Assembly: GCF_040750395.1 (NCBI RefSeq)
Contig: NZ_JBFLVD010000013.1
Span: 62,001-126,000, forward strand
Length of the DNA stretch: 64,000 nucleotides
DNA from: Scandinavium sp002470465
GTDB taxonomy: Bacteria > Pseudomonadota > Gammaproteobacteria > Enterobacterales > Enterobacteriaceae
Reading direction: 5' to 3'
The translations under genes were made by a program, and so were the position numbers. Position 1 is the first letter of the stretch, and each line of letters begins with the position of its first letter. The notes beneath the pieces are model-generated. The model had not been told where the DNA came from, ran no database searches, and was given only the letters and a program-made list of their open reading frames with translations. Positions 18,001 through 25,448 of the stretch are shown piece by piece.

Positions 18001-20648
18001 ACCAGTAACAGATGCGGCTTCAGGCGGCGGCGCAGAGGTTTATGCAGAAGGTCATGGGCGATACAGAGGATGGCTGGCAACAGCCATATCATCGACAGTA
18101 CGCCAAGCCAGTAAACCGGATTGGGTGCCCCGGACAGGGTGAAGAACAGCAATACCAGTAAAGAGGGAGCGACCAGACTGCGACGCAGATTATCAAGTAA
18201 TTTCCAGTAAGAAAGCGCGGTCAGCGGATTCCTGGCCCGGGTTCCATCAGCTTTTCTGATGCGTGGTTTCAGCCAGTTAAGCAGTTGCCAGTCACCGCGG
18301 ATCCAGCGTGAACGGCGTGCAACATCTGACAGATAATTATTAGGGTATTGTTCGTAGAGTAGCACTTCACTCAGCAGACCCGAACGTGCATAGCATCCTT
18401 CGAGGAGATCATGGCTGAGAACCAAGTTTTCCGGGCAGGTGTTAGCAGTGGCCTGCATAAAAATATCAACATCGTAAATCCCTTTGCCCACGAACGATCC
18501 TTCCCCAAAGAGATCCTGATAGATATCCGAAGACATCATCGAATAGGGGTTATTGCCCGGTATGCTGCTGCGCAGTGCTGCGTAACGCCCCTGACCGTTG
18601 CGTGGTATCTCCTCCGCAAGACCGGGTTGTAAAATACCAAATCCTTTGACAACTCTCTGGCGTACCGGATCATACTCGGGCGTATTCAGCGGATGCGCCA
18701 TCGTCGCGACCAGTTTGTGTGCCGTATCGCGTGGCAGCATCGTATCGCTGTCCAGGGTAATGACGTACTTAATGTGACCCGGTAAAAGGTGGGGAGGTAG
18801 GTCTGCAACGCTGACGAATTGTGTTCCCGGATGGCGCAACCAGCTGTTCAGCAACGCCAGTTTTCCCCGCTTGCGTTCATAGCCCATCCATTTTTCTTCA
18901 GCGGGGTTCCATTCAGGCTGGCGGTGTAGCAGATAAAAACGTGGGCGGCTGGAGGAGTAGCGGCGATTCAGCGCCTGCGTGTCGGCGATCGCCTGTCTGA
19001 GCAGCGCGTGGCTTTCCGGCGAGGGTTCATTATCAGAATCAGCGAAATCAGTGAGCAGCGCGAACCTGAGATTTTCGTTTTCATTCCCCAGCCAGCAGAC
19101 TTCAAGATTGGTGAGGAGCTGGCTGAAACTTTCGTGGCTGGTCAGCATGCAAGGGATGACTAACAGGGTGGCACTGTCAGCAGGAATACCGGTTGAAAAA
19201 TCCATCCCCGGCAAGGGACGAGGAACGCGGAAACGGGTGGTTGCGTCACTGAGTAAGTCGCTCATTAACTGAGTTAAAGCGATAATCAGAGGCAATATCA
19301 CCGCGATCAACAGCCAGTCTGTGCCCTGCATGGCAGTTTCGTGCAATATTGCCGCGGTCGTTGCTGTGGTCAACAAAGCCAGACTTCCAAGCCATGACAG
19401 CAGGGTTATTCTGTTGAAACTGTGCCGCAAGCGTATGAGCCTTGAGGTGTCTGCCAACAGATGAATTTCCAGCATCTGTCGACCTTCGCCCGCGAGATAA
19501 TAACCAACATGATGTTCCGGTGTATCGGGAGCACTGTTCCCTGAAAGCGCCAGCACCCTGTCAGCAACCTCAGGCTCGCTGAGACCGCTGTCTCTGGCCA
19601 GGATCTCCACAATGTGTCGGTAATGATCCCGGGTATTGAAGTGCATCCGGGGATAGATACCGGCAGGATCATTGCGTAATGCTTGTTCGACAACGCTTAT
19701 CGTTTCGGCAAAATCAGCCCAGTCCGTTTCACTCAGTAATCGCAAACCCGCGATGCTGTTACTGACGGATAGCTGGCTGGCGGCAAGCTGTTGATTGAAG
19801 CTATGGATGAGAACGTCGGTGGTGATCCCCTGTTCCCGAAGGCACTGATCAACCCAGGTCAGCGGTAACGACAGCGCGTTTCCGTGTCCTTGCAGCCGCC
19901 GCACCAGTTCTGCGACAAACGCACTGCTTAACGGAGGACGGGAGCGAGCCATATCGGCAACCACCATGATTAAATCACCAGGCTCATTCTCTGCGCATTC
20001 GAAAATTCTTGTTATCCACGCATCTGCCAGGTTTCTGTCCCGCTGCGCTTTTATCACTTCCAGGCTGATACGACGAAGATTTTCAATCAGCGCCAGACGC
20101 AGCATCCCAGGTAAGGCCCAGACTTCACCTAATGTCAGCGGTGTCACCTGTTGATAGGCTGTGAGGTAGCTGGTCAGGCTGGCGATATCCCAGCGGCCAT
20201 CACCGTGAACGATGGCCTCTGAGGCAATATTGTAAATTCGTGGACAGTTCAGCGGCGGCATCAGCGACGGGAGACCTTTACCAAAGCTTTTCGGCAAGTG
20301 CTGGCGGACAGTGCGGATTTGTTCCTCAATCAGATAATAATTGTCCAGCAACCACTCCCCGGCGGGCATGATACTCGTCTTTTTAGCCGTGTTAAGTTCA
20401 TAGCAGTTTTGCGTGATGAGGACTTCATTGTCGCCGAGCCTTTTCAGAAGGTAATAAGGGAGTTTATTCGGCGATAATTTATGGGTCCGCGCCAGCTTCT
20501 GACCATAGCGTTCCATCTGGACGGTCGAAAAGAGTTCTGACTGCGAGGTGCTTTCACCGCCAGGATCGTTCGCCGAAAACGTTACGCTTTCAGCGGCATT
20601 CATCGGAATACGGGAGCGGTAAAACCACGCTCTGGGGTTCATTTTCAT
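12069..20648 (-). CDS. Cyclic beta-1,2-glucan synthase, NdvB/ChvB/Cgs type
   Basis: About 2,860 residues, matching Agrobacterium ChvB and Brucella Cgs (about 2,820-2,870). In the family one inner-membrane protein initiates on itself, elongates with UDP-glucose, cyclises and releases beta-1,2-glucan rings. Membrane segments lie near residues 415-470, then a family-84 glycosyltransferase with DxD (TLDSDTMLPRD, about 630) and RRSRWIRGDW (about 785), more membrane segments at about 840-1040, a glycoamylase-like domain (about 1280-1560), and GH94 phosphorylase-like halves with GFRDQLQDTLAL and GAGDWNDGMNR (about 2550). Start is uncertain: ATG 20648 is used, GTG 20675 and ATG 20642 are possible; none has a good ribosome site. 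No ndvA/chvA-type exporter gene is adjacent. The gene is intact and convergent with the ydfK-like gene. Confidence 0.9.
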   Translation of the reverse strand: MKMNPRAWFYRSRIPMNAAESVTFSANDPGGESTSQSELFSTVQMERYGQKLARTHKLSPNKLPYYLLKRLGDNEVLITQNCYELNTAKKTSIMPAGEWLLDNYYLIEEQIRTVRQHLPKSFGKGLPSLMPPLNCPRIYNIASEAIVHGDGRWDIASLTSYLTAYQQVTPLTLGEVWALPGMLRLALIENLRRISLEVIKAQRDRNLADAWITRIFECAENEPGDLIMVVADMARSRPPLSSAFVAELVRRLQGHGNALSLPLTWVDQCLREQGITTDVLIHSFNQQLAASQLSVSNSIAGLRLLSETDWADFAETISVVEQALRNDPAGIYPRMHFNTRDHYRHIVEILARDSGLSEPEVADRVLALSGNSAPDTPEHHVGYYLAGEGRQMLEIHLLADTSRLIRLRHSFNRITLLSWLGSLALLTTATTAAILHETAMQGTDWLLIAVILPLIIALTQLMSDLLSDATTRFRVPRPLPGMDFSTGIPADSATLLVIPCMLTSHESFSQLLTNLEVCWLGNENENLRFALLTDFADSDNEPSPESHALLRQAIADTQALNRRYSSSRPRFYLLHRQPEWNPAEEKWMGYERKRGKLALLNSWLRHPGTQFVSVADLPPHLLPGHIKYVITLDSDTMLPRDTAHKLVATMAHPLNTPEYDPVRQRVVKGFGILQPGLAEEIPRNGQGRYAALRSSIPGNNPYSMMSSDIYQDLFGEGSFVGKGIYDVDIFMQATANTCPENLVLSHDLLEGCYARSGLLSEVLLYEQYPNNYLSDVARRSRWIRGDWQLLNWLKPRIRKADGTRARNPLTALSYWKLLDNLRRSLVAPSLLVLLFFTLSGAPNPVYWLGVLSMIWLLPAILCIAHDLLHKPLRRRLKPHLLLVGEGALKRLSGIGLNFAILPHEAGYSLKAIAVTLWRLGISRRNLSQWVSHGLDSNQARPTVARFYQAMWLNVAGGVTLTILTGQCAPQLLGIALPIGLLWCVAPLLMSWLSRQPMRKVFAPNQEQKQLLRQTSREIWAFFETFATEKENWLPPDNYQETPQPTVAHRTSPTNIGLSLMANLTAWDFGYLPGGEVLRRVSLTLDTLDKMEHYRGHLYNWYDTRTLAPLSPRYISSVDSGNMAGHLLTLRAGLSAMRHLPVLNSQQILAGLNDTLDILEKQWGQNPPDGLLQLRKHCLNAAFLSPKAFFSELKNMRTQCNHLTTQCHQGSPLQKRWAGHLEHQLVQLCHEWSLLLGWLPSSWNEQTLPTLSELARATFTGKGTPTASATEQARMRLNIIAELEQRLDEHARMDFVFLYSEATSLLSVGYNCDTNMPDKSHYDLLPSEIRLTSFLAIATNQLPLKSWYALGRLFTTIDNETALMSWSGSMFEYLMPNLVMPTWPGSLLDEMSQSAVRRQIHWGKERGVPWGVSESGYHAFDVQHNYQYQAFGVPGLGLRRGLADDMVVAPYATLLALMVSPQRACENLFRLQKNGAHGEYGFYEALDYTPSRLATGQLYAVVQSWMAHHQGMAFQALAHVLLDAPMTERFMSSTVFRSASLLLQERVPDAVDLYSPRRHFESHEGRVKPVRYEPRIFNGVETPAPDIQLLSNSHYHLMLTAGGGGYSRWNNIALTRWRSDTTCDNWGAFCYIRDIQTGNVWSNTWQPTGYTSGHDEEVIFTDASAEFRRTFGGLSVKTQIVISPEDDIELRRLTLIHRGRQPRSLELTTYAEVVLAPEASDLAHPAFSNLFIQTELDPERDAILCRRRPRSPDEPSPCLFHMMVVHGDNRHNVSFETDRAKFLGRGRNPADALAIEAGGALSNTSGSVLDPILAIRHAIILQPGQPVTIDIIYGVSETRQQSLALLEKYRDYPIADRVSELAWSHSLVVLRQMNASEDDATLFNRLASAVLYPVQELRAEGQAIGRNRRGQSGLWGWAISGDLPIVLLGITSEEGITSVTTLIQAHRYWRQKGLNVDLVILNNSPGGYQQELQNKIMDLIYAGSEASLLDKTGGIFVRNGEHLSAEDKLLLMSVACLYLDDRTGSINEQLNQRTHTLKPPARAFIPRAVRERNQHTDWSPDISQLCHFNGYGGFSQDGREYQIVLRENAQTPAPWSNVLANSRCGSVISEAGQAYSWYENAHEYRLTPWENDPVSDRSGEAFYLRDEESGEYWSPTALPVRGHGDYLTRHGFGYSVFAHRESGIDSELTVLVAEEAPVKLVLLTLSNSSGRTRKLSVTGYVEWTLGGSRTRSAPHIVTHATRAPGGCGVLANNFYGDNGGDRTAFFAVSGNDCSLTGDRREFIGRNGSLHAPSAMKLRRLSGKTGAGLDPCGAVQSAVTLIDGDQRTFIFILGAEENHARAQETLARYMNEETVRQELNRVHNHWHNVLDKIVVNTPDTSVNLLVNGWLLYQTVASRLLARSGYYQSGGAFGFRDQLQDTLALSHADPNRMREQIILCASRQFIEGDVQHWWHPPHGNGVRTRCSDDYLWLPLAVCHYVDTTGDKDVLEMRIPYLEGRLLQPGEESVYDTPVISGTEETLWLHCVRAIKHGLRFGEHGLPLMGAGDWNDGMNRVGIEGKGESVWLGFFLYDILQRFAALAESRQDDSVASMCRSQSLRLQNNLETHAWDGEWYRRGYFDDGTPLGSKASPDCRIDAIAQSWSVLSGSASPERCAKAMQALDKHLVDNEGGLIKLLTPPFDGHGPNPGYIQGYLPGVRENGGQYTHGAIWAVMAFARMGNAERAWQLWSMLNPINHTLNEDSVGIYKAEPYVMSADVYSVAPHIGRAGWSWYTGSAGWAYRLLTEELLGIKRSGAAFTVHARLPDAWPSFSMTYQYGESYYQMTVSRGGEYRVTFDGVLLPDDRIPLRDDGQNHTVEIVQN

Positions 20649-20804
20649 AGCATTGCTCTGATGCAACGTTAGCACGCAGGAGCAGTTGCGAAATCAGTTC
20701 AGAAACGTTCTCTCAGGATGGGCGTAAGGCATCAGGGATTTAACAGCTGCTGGAATTTAACTTAAGTATAGAATATGGGCTCTGTCTGCGGTTTATCGGT
20801 CGAA

Positions 20805-20969
20805 CTAGCGTCGGGAGATAAACAGGGCCTTACACCCGGGGCAAAGCATGGCCTGATTGCGACGGATTTTTGATAGCGGTTGCGCTGATTTTAGGCCACA
20901 AACAGGGCAGACGGCAGTAGTGGTAGACGCACCGCTGAAGAGTTTCATTGCATAATCGATAATGGACAT
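20805..20969 (-). CDS. Small C4 zinc-ribbon protein (YnfU-like), copy 2
   Basis: 54 residues starting MSIIDYAMKLFSG, with knuckles VCPVCGLKS (near 22) and LCPGCKALF (near 45), and a basic linker KIRRNQ between them. The design is the same as the 11486-11662 protein but the sequence is distinct, so the two are diverged paralogues rather than a recent duplication. The ATG at 20969 lies nine bases from AAAGG; ATG 20975 is an alternative. It is transcribed toward the glucan synthase gene and ends about 155 bases before it, so cotranscription is possible. Function unknown; zinc binding is inferred. Confidence 0.75.
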   Translation of the reverse strand: MSIIDYAMKLFSGASTTTAVCPVCGLKSAQPLSKIRRNQAMLCPGCKALFISRR

Positions 20970-21050
20970 AATCATTAACCTTTCAATGAATGAGCTTCAC
21001 CGTATCACATATGGTTAAGTTTTAATCTAATTATTTTGGTGCACTGAGAT

Positions 21051-21263
21051 TCAGAAAATAGAGATATTTGCAGCCACAGGCACCCTGAGACTATCGATCC
21101 GACAAAATTCAATACGGCTTCCTGAGATGAGTAATTCTGAACCGCAGGCGTTAACGGCTGAAATGTGAAGCAGAACGTCTTTTCGGCCATCTGAAGCGGT
21201 AATGAGACATTTACCACTGGGAATACCACAACTTTTGATAATGCCAGCCAGTTTATGCAACAA
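21051..21263 (-). CDS. CspF/CspH-like divergent cold-shock-domain protein, start codon unclear
   Basis: 70 residues alignable end to end with E. coli CspF and CspH: LAGIIKSCGIPSGKCLIT against MTGIVKTF..KSGKGFI(I/T), DGRKDVLLHISA, and GSRIEFCRIDSL against GLRVEFCRVNGL. Like CspF and CspH it lacks the aromatic residues of RNP1 (SGKCLI instead of KGFGFI), so nucleic-acid binding would be weak or altered. No in-frame ATG exists between the upstream TAA at 21273-21275 and the conserved region; only TTG codons (21263, 21260) are available, with no good ribosome site. It may start at TTG or may be decaying. Confidence 0.65.
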   Translation of the reverse strand: MLHKLAGIIKSCGIPSGKCLITASDGRKDVLLHISAVNACGSELLISGSRIEFCRIDSLRVPVAANISIF

Positions 21264-21351
21264 GTCACTTTTTTAAAACAAACAAAGACCACACGCTGGA
21301 TAATTTTTTGCCACTTTTAATTTTCCTGGCAGGACCTCCGGACGGCTAAAA

Positions 21352-21538
21352 TATAATTTGCTTATTATGACTTCCCGTGCCTTAATGACCCCCATCAGTT
21401 CGATGTACAAACGAACGTAAAACATTTTCCGGGCAGTCCTCATTACCAGGCGTTATCGCTGATATCCCCTCCTTTTGAGTCCATACGTTTAATACTATAC
21501 GTTTACTATCAATACAATCATGTGTGACAGGAGCCAGT
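21352..21538 (+). promoter_or_regulatory. Probable promoter and long cold-shock leader of the csp gene
   Basis: A perfect TATAAT at 21352-21357 is followed by about 175 untranslated bases before the csp ATG, similar to the 159-base cspA leader that folds differently at low temperature. A stretch near 21390 (cgatgtacaaacg) partly resembles the cold box (consensus tgacgtacaga). No clear -35 box is visible, which is common for csp promoters. Thermosensing is inferred from family and length. Confidence 0.5.
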
Positions 21539-21757
21539 ATGACCTCAAGAGTTAAAGGCCTGGTAAAGTGGTTTAACGAAGATAAAGGTTTTGGTTTCAT
21601 CTCTCCTCTTGATGGAAGCAAAGATGTTTTCGTTCATTTTTCTGCGCTTCACGGCGACAACTTCAAAACCTTATTTGAAGGGCAGAAAGTTGAATTCGCA
21701 ATACACGGTGGTGACAAAGGCCCTGCTGCTACAAATGTAATACTTTGCGATAAATAA
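21539..21757 (+). CDS. CspB/CspI/CspG-type cold-shock protein
   Basis: 72 residues with intact RNA-binding motifs RNP1 (KGFGFI) and RNP2 (VFVHF), and the CspA-family core VKWFNEDKGFGFISP and DGSKDVFVHFSA. The blocks TLFEGQKV and GPAATNVI are closest to CspB and CspI of the E. coli Qin prophage. These proteins are single-stranded nucleic-acid chaperones that melt mRNA structure in the cold. ATG 21539 is preceded by AGGAG at six bases; a GTG at 21524 in frame is less likely. The gene lies back to back with the CspF/CspH-like gene, the same association as cspB with cspF in E. coli. Confidence 0.92.
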   Translation: MTSRVKGLVKWFNEDKGFGFISPLDGSKDVFVHFSALHGDNFKTLFEGQKVEFAIHGGDKGPAATNVILCDK

Positions 21758-22449
21758 ATATTTATGGGTCTGCGACAACGATGAAGGATTATTCCTGAGT
21801 AGACAGCCCCATAAATTAAACCAGAGAAAATCCGTTTATTCTTAATATCAGGCCAGCATATTTTTGCGCATGTATGAGTGTGCTGACCGATGTGGTGAAG
21901 TGCAGTCCTGCTGTATGAAAAGCCTGAAAAACGGTGAGGAAACACATCTTCGGATTATGTCCACAGATTTTCCTTCCTTAACCGGCGATCATGATGTTAT
22001 TTAAGCAACTTCTGACAGGGAATTGACCTCAAAGGAAATACCTGATATTGCTAAAAACATTTATAGCATTTCATTATCCTCTCTGCCTCACGTTTAATTG
22101 TGTACTTACCTTATTTATCAGATGCGAACAAAAAATGAGTAACAAACCTTGACAGCCTGCTATTAGCAGGCTTTTTTTTTCTGACATATTAAAAATGTTT
22201 AATACTTACCCTGAAGATAAAATCATTCTTTGTGCGCTGAAAAAATACCGTATCTCACTCATCCCCTTCCTGCTATCTTCCCTTTTATGATGAATCCTCC
22301 TCAGCGGCAGGGCTAATTAACCTGATGACTCTTCTGCTGGAATATTCTTCATGTACAACTGAAGCTGTGAGTCATGGAGTTACCCAAAGGCTTAGCGGGA
22401 GGCACCCGGTAACATATGTATAAGGCCCTGCTGGCGAGTTCTCTATTGT
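21758..22449. other. Long AT-rich intergenic region between csp and the LysR gene
   Basis: 692 bases without a supported protein gene. It contains an orphan terminator (22154-22180) preceded by a possible promoter (ttgacc at 22023, 17-base spacer, tattgc at 22046), which would give a transcript of about 125 bases. Short broken frames around 21860-22095 give a weak LuxR-like HTH echo interrupted by a stop. The rest, 22185-22449, shows nothing clear. Confidence 0.45.
22154..22180 (+). terminator. Orphan rho-independent terminator
   Basis: Arms agcctgc and gcaggct, five-base loop tatta, then nine T residues. No rightward gene ends nearby; the csp stop is about 400 bases upstream. It therefore points to a non-coding transcript or a long csp 3' region. 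Confidence 0.8.
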
Positions 22450-23358
22450 TTAATCAGTAAGCTCAGCATCCACGCGAACTGTCTCAATCAATGCGTTAAG
22501 CGCTGCAGGCATCTGCCTGTGGCCCGGAAAATAAAGGTAAAAGCCGGGGACTGTAGGTGACCAGTCTGCCAGGACGCGAACCAGCCGGCCAGCAGCTACA
22601 TGCTGCTGATTCTCTTCGCAATCAGGGGCATATACCAGACCTGTACCCCGCAGTGCGACATCAATCATCATGTCTACCGTGTCCAGTATCAGCGGGCCCT
22701 CTACCGATACCGCGACGCGCTTACCGTCTTTAGCAAATTCCCATCGATACAGGTTACCACTGGAGATTTCACGTCGGCCAATACATAAATGCATTTGTAA
22801 ATCTTGCGGCGTCCGGGGCAAAGGGAAGCGGCGAAAATAATCGGGTGAGCCATATACTGCGGCGGTGAAGTCTTGTGTGACCCGCACTGCGTTCATGTCT
22901 TTCGGGATATCAGAACGCAGACGAATACCGGCATCAAAGCCCTCTTTGACGATATCCACAAAGCTATCGTTGAGAGAAATTTCCAGCGTTATATCGGGGA
23001 AGTCATGCGAAAACTGCTTAGAAATGGGCATAAAAACCATCTGGTACGCAATACGCGGAGAGTTGATCCGTAGGCTGCCATGGGGATGCTGGCGAAAGAC
23101 GTTCACTTCTTCGACTGCCTCAGCGATTGTCGAAAAGGCGGGGGCAATTCTCTCAAGCAATGCCTTTCCGGCTGCGGTAGGCGAAACGGTACGGGTAGTG
23201 CGATTAAGCAATCTCACACCGAGCCGTTCTTCCAGTGCGCGCAAAGAATGGCTGAGTGTTGAGGCCGTCAGGTTAAGCCTCGCGGCTGCTCGTCGAAAGT
23301 TTCGCTCTTCGGCAACAGCCACAAAAGCTGTCAATTCACCCAGTTGATTAGTGCGCAT
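22450..23358 (-). CDS. LysR-family transcriptional regulator
   Basis: 302 residues. An N-terminal winged helix (LGELTAFVAVAEERNFRRAA, LNLTASTLSHSLRALEERLG, LLNRTTRTVSPTAAG) is followed by a LysR substrate-binding domain. The start is set at ATG 23358 (MRTNQLGELTAF), which matches the family N terminus; the frame runs on to 23409 but adds an unrelated hydrophobic leader. It is divergent from an SDR gene whose ATG lies about 180 bases away, a classic LysR arrangement, so that oxidoreductase is the likely target. Inducer unknown. It belongs to the CrgA-like group with DNA-damage or redox targets only by resemblance. Confidence 0.87.
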   Translation of the reverse strand: MRTNQLGELTAFVAVAEERNFRRAAARLNLTASTLSHSLRALEERLGVRLLNRTTRTVSPTAAGKALLERIAPAFSTIAEAVEEVNVFRQHPHGSLRINSPRIAYQMVFMPISKQFSHDFPDITLEISLNDSFVDIVKEGFDAGIRLRSDIPKDMNAVRVTQDFTAAVYGSPDYFRRFPLPRTPQDLQMHLCIGRREISSGNLYRWEFAKDGKRVAVSVEGPLILDTVDMMIDVALRGTGLVYAPDCEENQQHVAAGRLVRVLADWSPTVPGFYLYFPGHRQMPAALNALIETVRVDAELTD

Positions 23359-23537
23359 ATTAGCTATCCCATTGATGAATATTAGCCAGTAATACATGCG
23401 ATAAAGCATGGCTTATCTTCAACAATAAAGCATCCTATAGTTATTTCTCAGCGTTCAGGTAACTCATCCATATTGACGCGGCTCGTACTGGCTGTACTGG
23501 GTGCGGCAACCTTCAGAAATATTGAGAACTAAGCACT

Positions 23538-24290
23538 ATGAAAACGTTCAGCGATAAAGTTGCACTCGTTATTGGCGGCACCTCTGGTATTGGCCGGGCC
23601 ACCGCGCTTGCATTTGCCCAGGAAGGGGCAAAGGTTGCCGTTGTGGGACGTCGGGAGGCCGAGGGCAAAGAAAGTGTCACACTCATCGAGCAGGCTGGGG
23701 GTAAAGGTCTTTTTGTACAGGCCGATCTTTCTGTCGAAGAACAGGTAGCGCTCTCAGTCACGCGAACCGTGGAGGTATTTGGGGGCTTACACTTCGCATT
23801 CAACAACGCAGGTGTATTTCTCCCGTCTGCTTCGATTACTGAAACCTCCGCTGATGACATCGACCGTACTCTGGCCGTCAATGTGCGCGGTACTGCACTT
23901 TGTATGAAGTACGAAATCCCCGCGATACTGAAAAGCGGTGGAGGAAGCATCGTTAATACCGCTTCGTTCCTGGGGCTCCGGGCCTTTCCGGGGTCAGCAA
24001 TATACAACGCGAGTAAATTTGCCGTTATCGGGCTGACCAAATCAGCGGCGGTGGAGTTTGCTTCACAAGGAGTCCGGATCAATGCAGTGTGCCCGGGCGT
24101 GATTGACACGCCGATGAACGAGGCGATGCGAGCTGAAGAGAGTGGACGTAATTTTCTCAATGACCTGCAACCGATGAAACGAACCGGACGCCCCGAAGAG
24201 ATTGCAAAGGCGATTCTTTACCTGTGCTCGTCAGGTGCCGGGTTTATCACAGGCACGACTCTTAGCGTTGATGGGGGAATCACGATCTAG
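23538..24290 (+). CDS. Short-chain dehydrogenase/reductase (classical SDR)
   Basis: 250 residues, the classical SDR length. The cofactor motif GGTSGIGR is at about 13-20, NNAG near 90, the catalytic Ser in NTASF near 140, and YNASK (Tyr-x3-Lys) near 155. The basic residues of GRREAEG after the second strand suggest NADPH preference. PGVIDTPM and the C-terminal TGTTLSVDGG are typical of the 3-oxoacyl-ACP-reductase-like branch, but the substrate cannot be read from sequence. Divergent from a LysR gene that probably controls it. No downstream partner gene on the same strand. Confidence 0.87.
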   Translation: MKTFSDKVALVIGGTSGIGRATALAFAQEGAKVAVVGRREAEGKESVTLIEQAGGKGLFVQADLSVEEQVALSVTRTVEVFGGLHFAFNNAGVFLPSASITETSADDIDRTLAVNVRGTALCMKYEIPAILKSGGGSIVNTASFLGLRAFPGSAIYNASKFAVIGLTKSAAVEFASQGVRINAVCPGVIDTPMNEAMRAEESGRNFLNDLQPMKRTGRPEEIAKAILYLCSSGAGFITGTTLSVDGGITI

Positions 24291-24525
24291 AGGGTTTTAG
24301 AATCACATGATGCCATGATCACTTAATTCATATCGCATTGCTCAGCGCTACATTTTCCCTTTCGCCATCCTGGCGTAAATTCAGATGGTGCGGGTTTGGA
24401 ACGAAAAGAAGACATTAGTCCCACGCACCCTTGGTACACCGGGCCCCGATAACATTGATACAATTTGGATATGAAGGGAACAGCCGCTCAGGCGGCTGGT
24501 ATGTCCTTAAAGAAACAGAGAAGAC

Positions 24526-25281
24526 TCAAGCGGTAAAGCCGCCGTTAACGTCGATCACTGAACCTGTTATTGAGCTCGCATCGGGTCCGGCAAGAAATAC
24601 GATTGCGGCGGCGACTTCTTCAACCGTTACATAGCGCCTGATGGCATGTGACTCCATAATGATAGGTGGCAGCTTATCCTTCGATTCTGACGCCATATCC
24701 GTATCCATAAGCCCCGCCTGGACCACATTAACCGTAATACCGCGGGCCCCGAGATCGCGTGCTGCTCCCTTGCTGTAGGCGACAATTGCCGCTTTGCTGG
24801 CGGCGTAATCGGTCGTACCGGGAAAAGCAACACGGGTCCCGAGACCAGACCCAACCGAAATAATACGTCCACCTTCCGGCAGAACCTTTACCGCAGCACG
24901 AATGTTGGCGATGACGCCCATCGTATTAATCGCCCACTGACGATCCATTGCCGCATTGTCGATGTCAGGAGCGTCTATGTTCTTTCCCTGCAAAGCAACG
25001 GCTGCGTTATTGACAAGAATATCCAGTTTTCCAAGTTTTTCTTTAACTTCACGGATTAACAATTCAGCACCATCAGGATCGCCCTGGTCGGTTTTTATCG
25101 CGATTGCACGTACGCCTTTGTTAACGAGAGCAGAGACAACACTAAACGCTTTTTCTTCGGAAGCGACATAGGTGATAGCGACATCCGCCCCTTGCTCTGC
25201 CAGCGCCGCAGCAGTAGCGGCACCAAGCCCACGGGAACCGCCAGTAACGAGGGCAACTTTTCCAGAAAGATTCTTGTTCAT
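24526..25281 (-). CDS. Short-chain dehydrogenase/reductase (classical SDR), TetR-linked
   Basis: 251 residues starting MNKNLSGKVALVTGGSRGLG, with ATG 25281 behind AAGG. Cofactor motif GGSRGLGA is near residue 14, NNAA replaces the usual NNAG near 92, the catalytic Ser is in ISVGSG near 140, and YAASK near 157. The C terminus SSITGSVIDVNGG is typical. The sequence resembles SDRs often annotated as 3-oxoacyl-ACP reductase, but context gives no fatty-acid genes. It is divergent from a TetR gene with a palindrome between them, so it is likely the target of that repressor and may handle a reactive carbonyl. Confidence 0.87.
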   Translation of the reverse strand: MNKNLSGKVALVTGGSRGLGAATAAALAEQGADVAITYVASEEKAFSVVSALVNKGVRAIAIKTDQGDPDGAELLIREVKEKLGKLDILVNNAAVALQGKNIDAPDIDNAAMDRQWAINTMGVIANIRAAVKVLPEGGRIISVGSGLGTRVAFPGTTDYAASKAAIVAYSKGAARDLGARGITVNVVQAGLMDTDMASESKDKLPPIIMESHAIRRYVTVEEVAAAIVFLAGPDASSITGSVIDVNGGFTA

Positions 25282-25369
25282 TTGGATACCTTGTTGTTGA
25301 AATTCAGGTTGGAGCCCGGTTAATACGCGACTCATTAAGCGCATAGCAAATACAATACCGATCGATATC

Positions 25370-25383
25370 ATACCGAACGGTAT
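25370..25383. promoter_or_regulatory. Probable TetR operator
   Basis: Perfect inverted repeat ataccg-aa-cggtat in the 167-base gap between the divergent SDR and TetR genes. A related half site (aataccg) occurs 16 bases to the left, at about 25354. The position would let one repressor dimer control both promoters. Confidence 0.6.
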
Positions 25384-25448
25384 TTTATTGCATGTGCATC
25401 GTCAAGCGTTTTATACTGATCGTTATTGAAATTTGGCGAAGGCTTAAA

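Noticed and set aside
21860..22095. Weak LuxR-type HTH echo (RELTSKEIPDIAKN) in broken frames
   Set aside because: A stop codon separates the two parts, the match is short and lacks the rest of the HTH; too weak to call a pseudogene.
22195..22290. 31-codon rightward frame MFNTYPEDKII...
   Set aside because: No ribosome site and no known relative.
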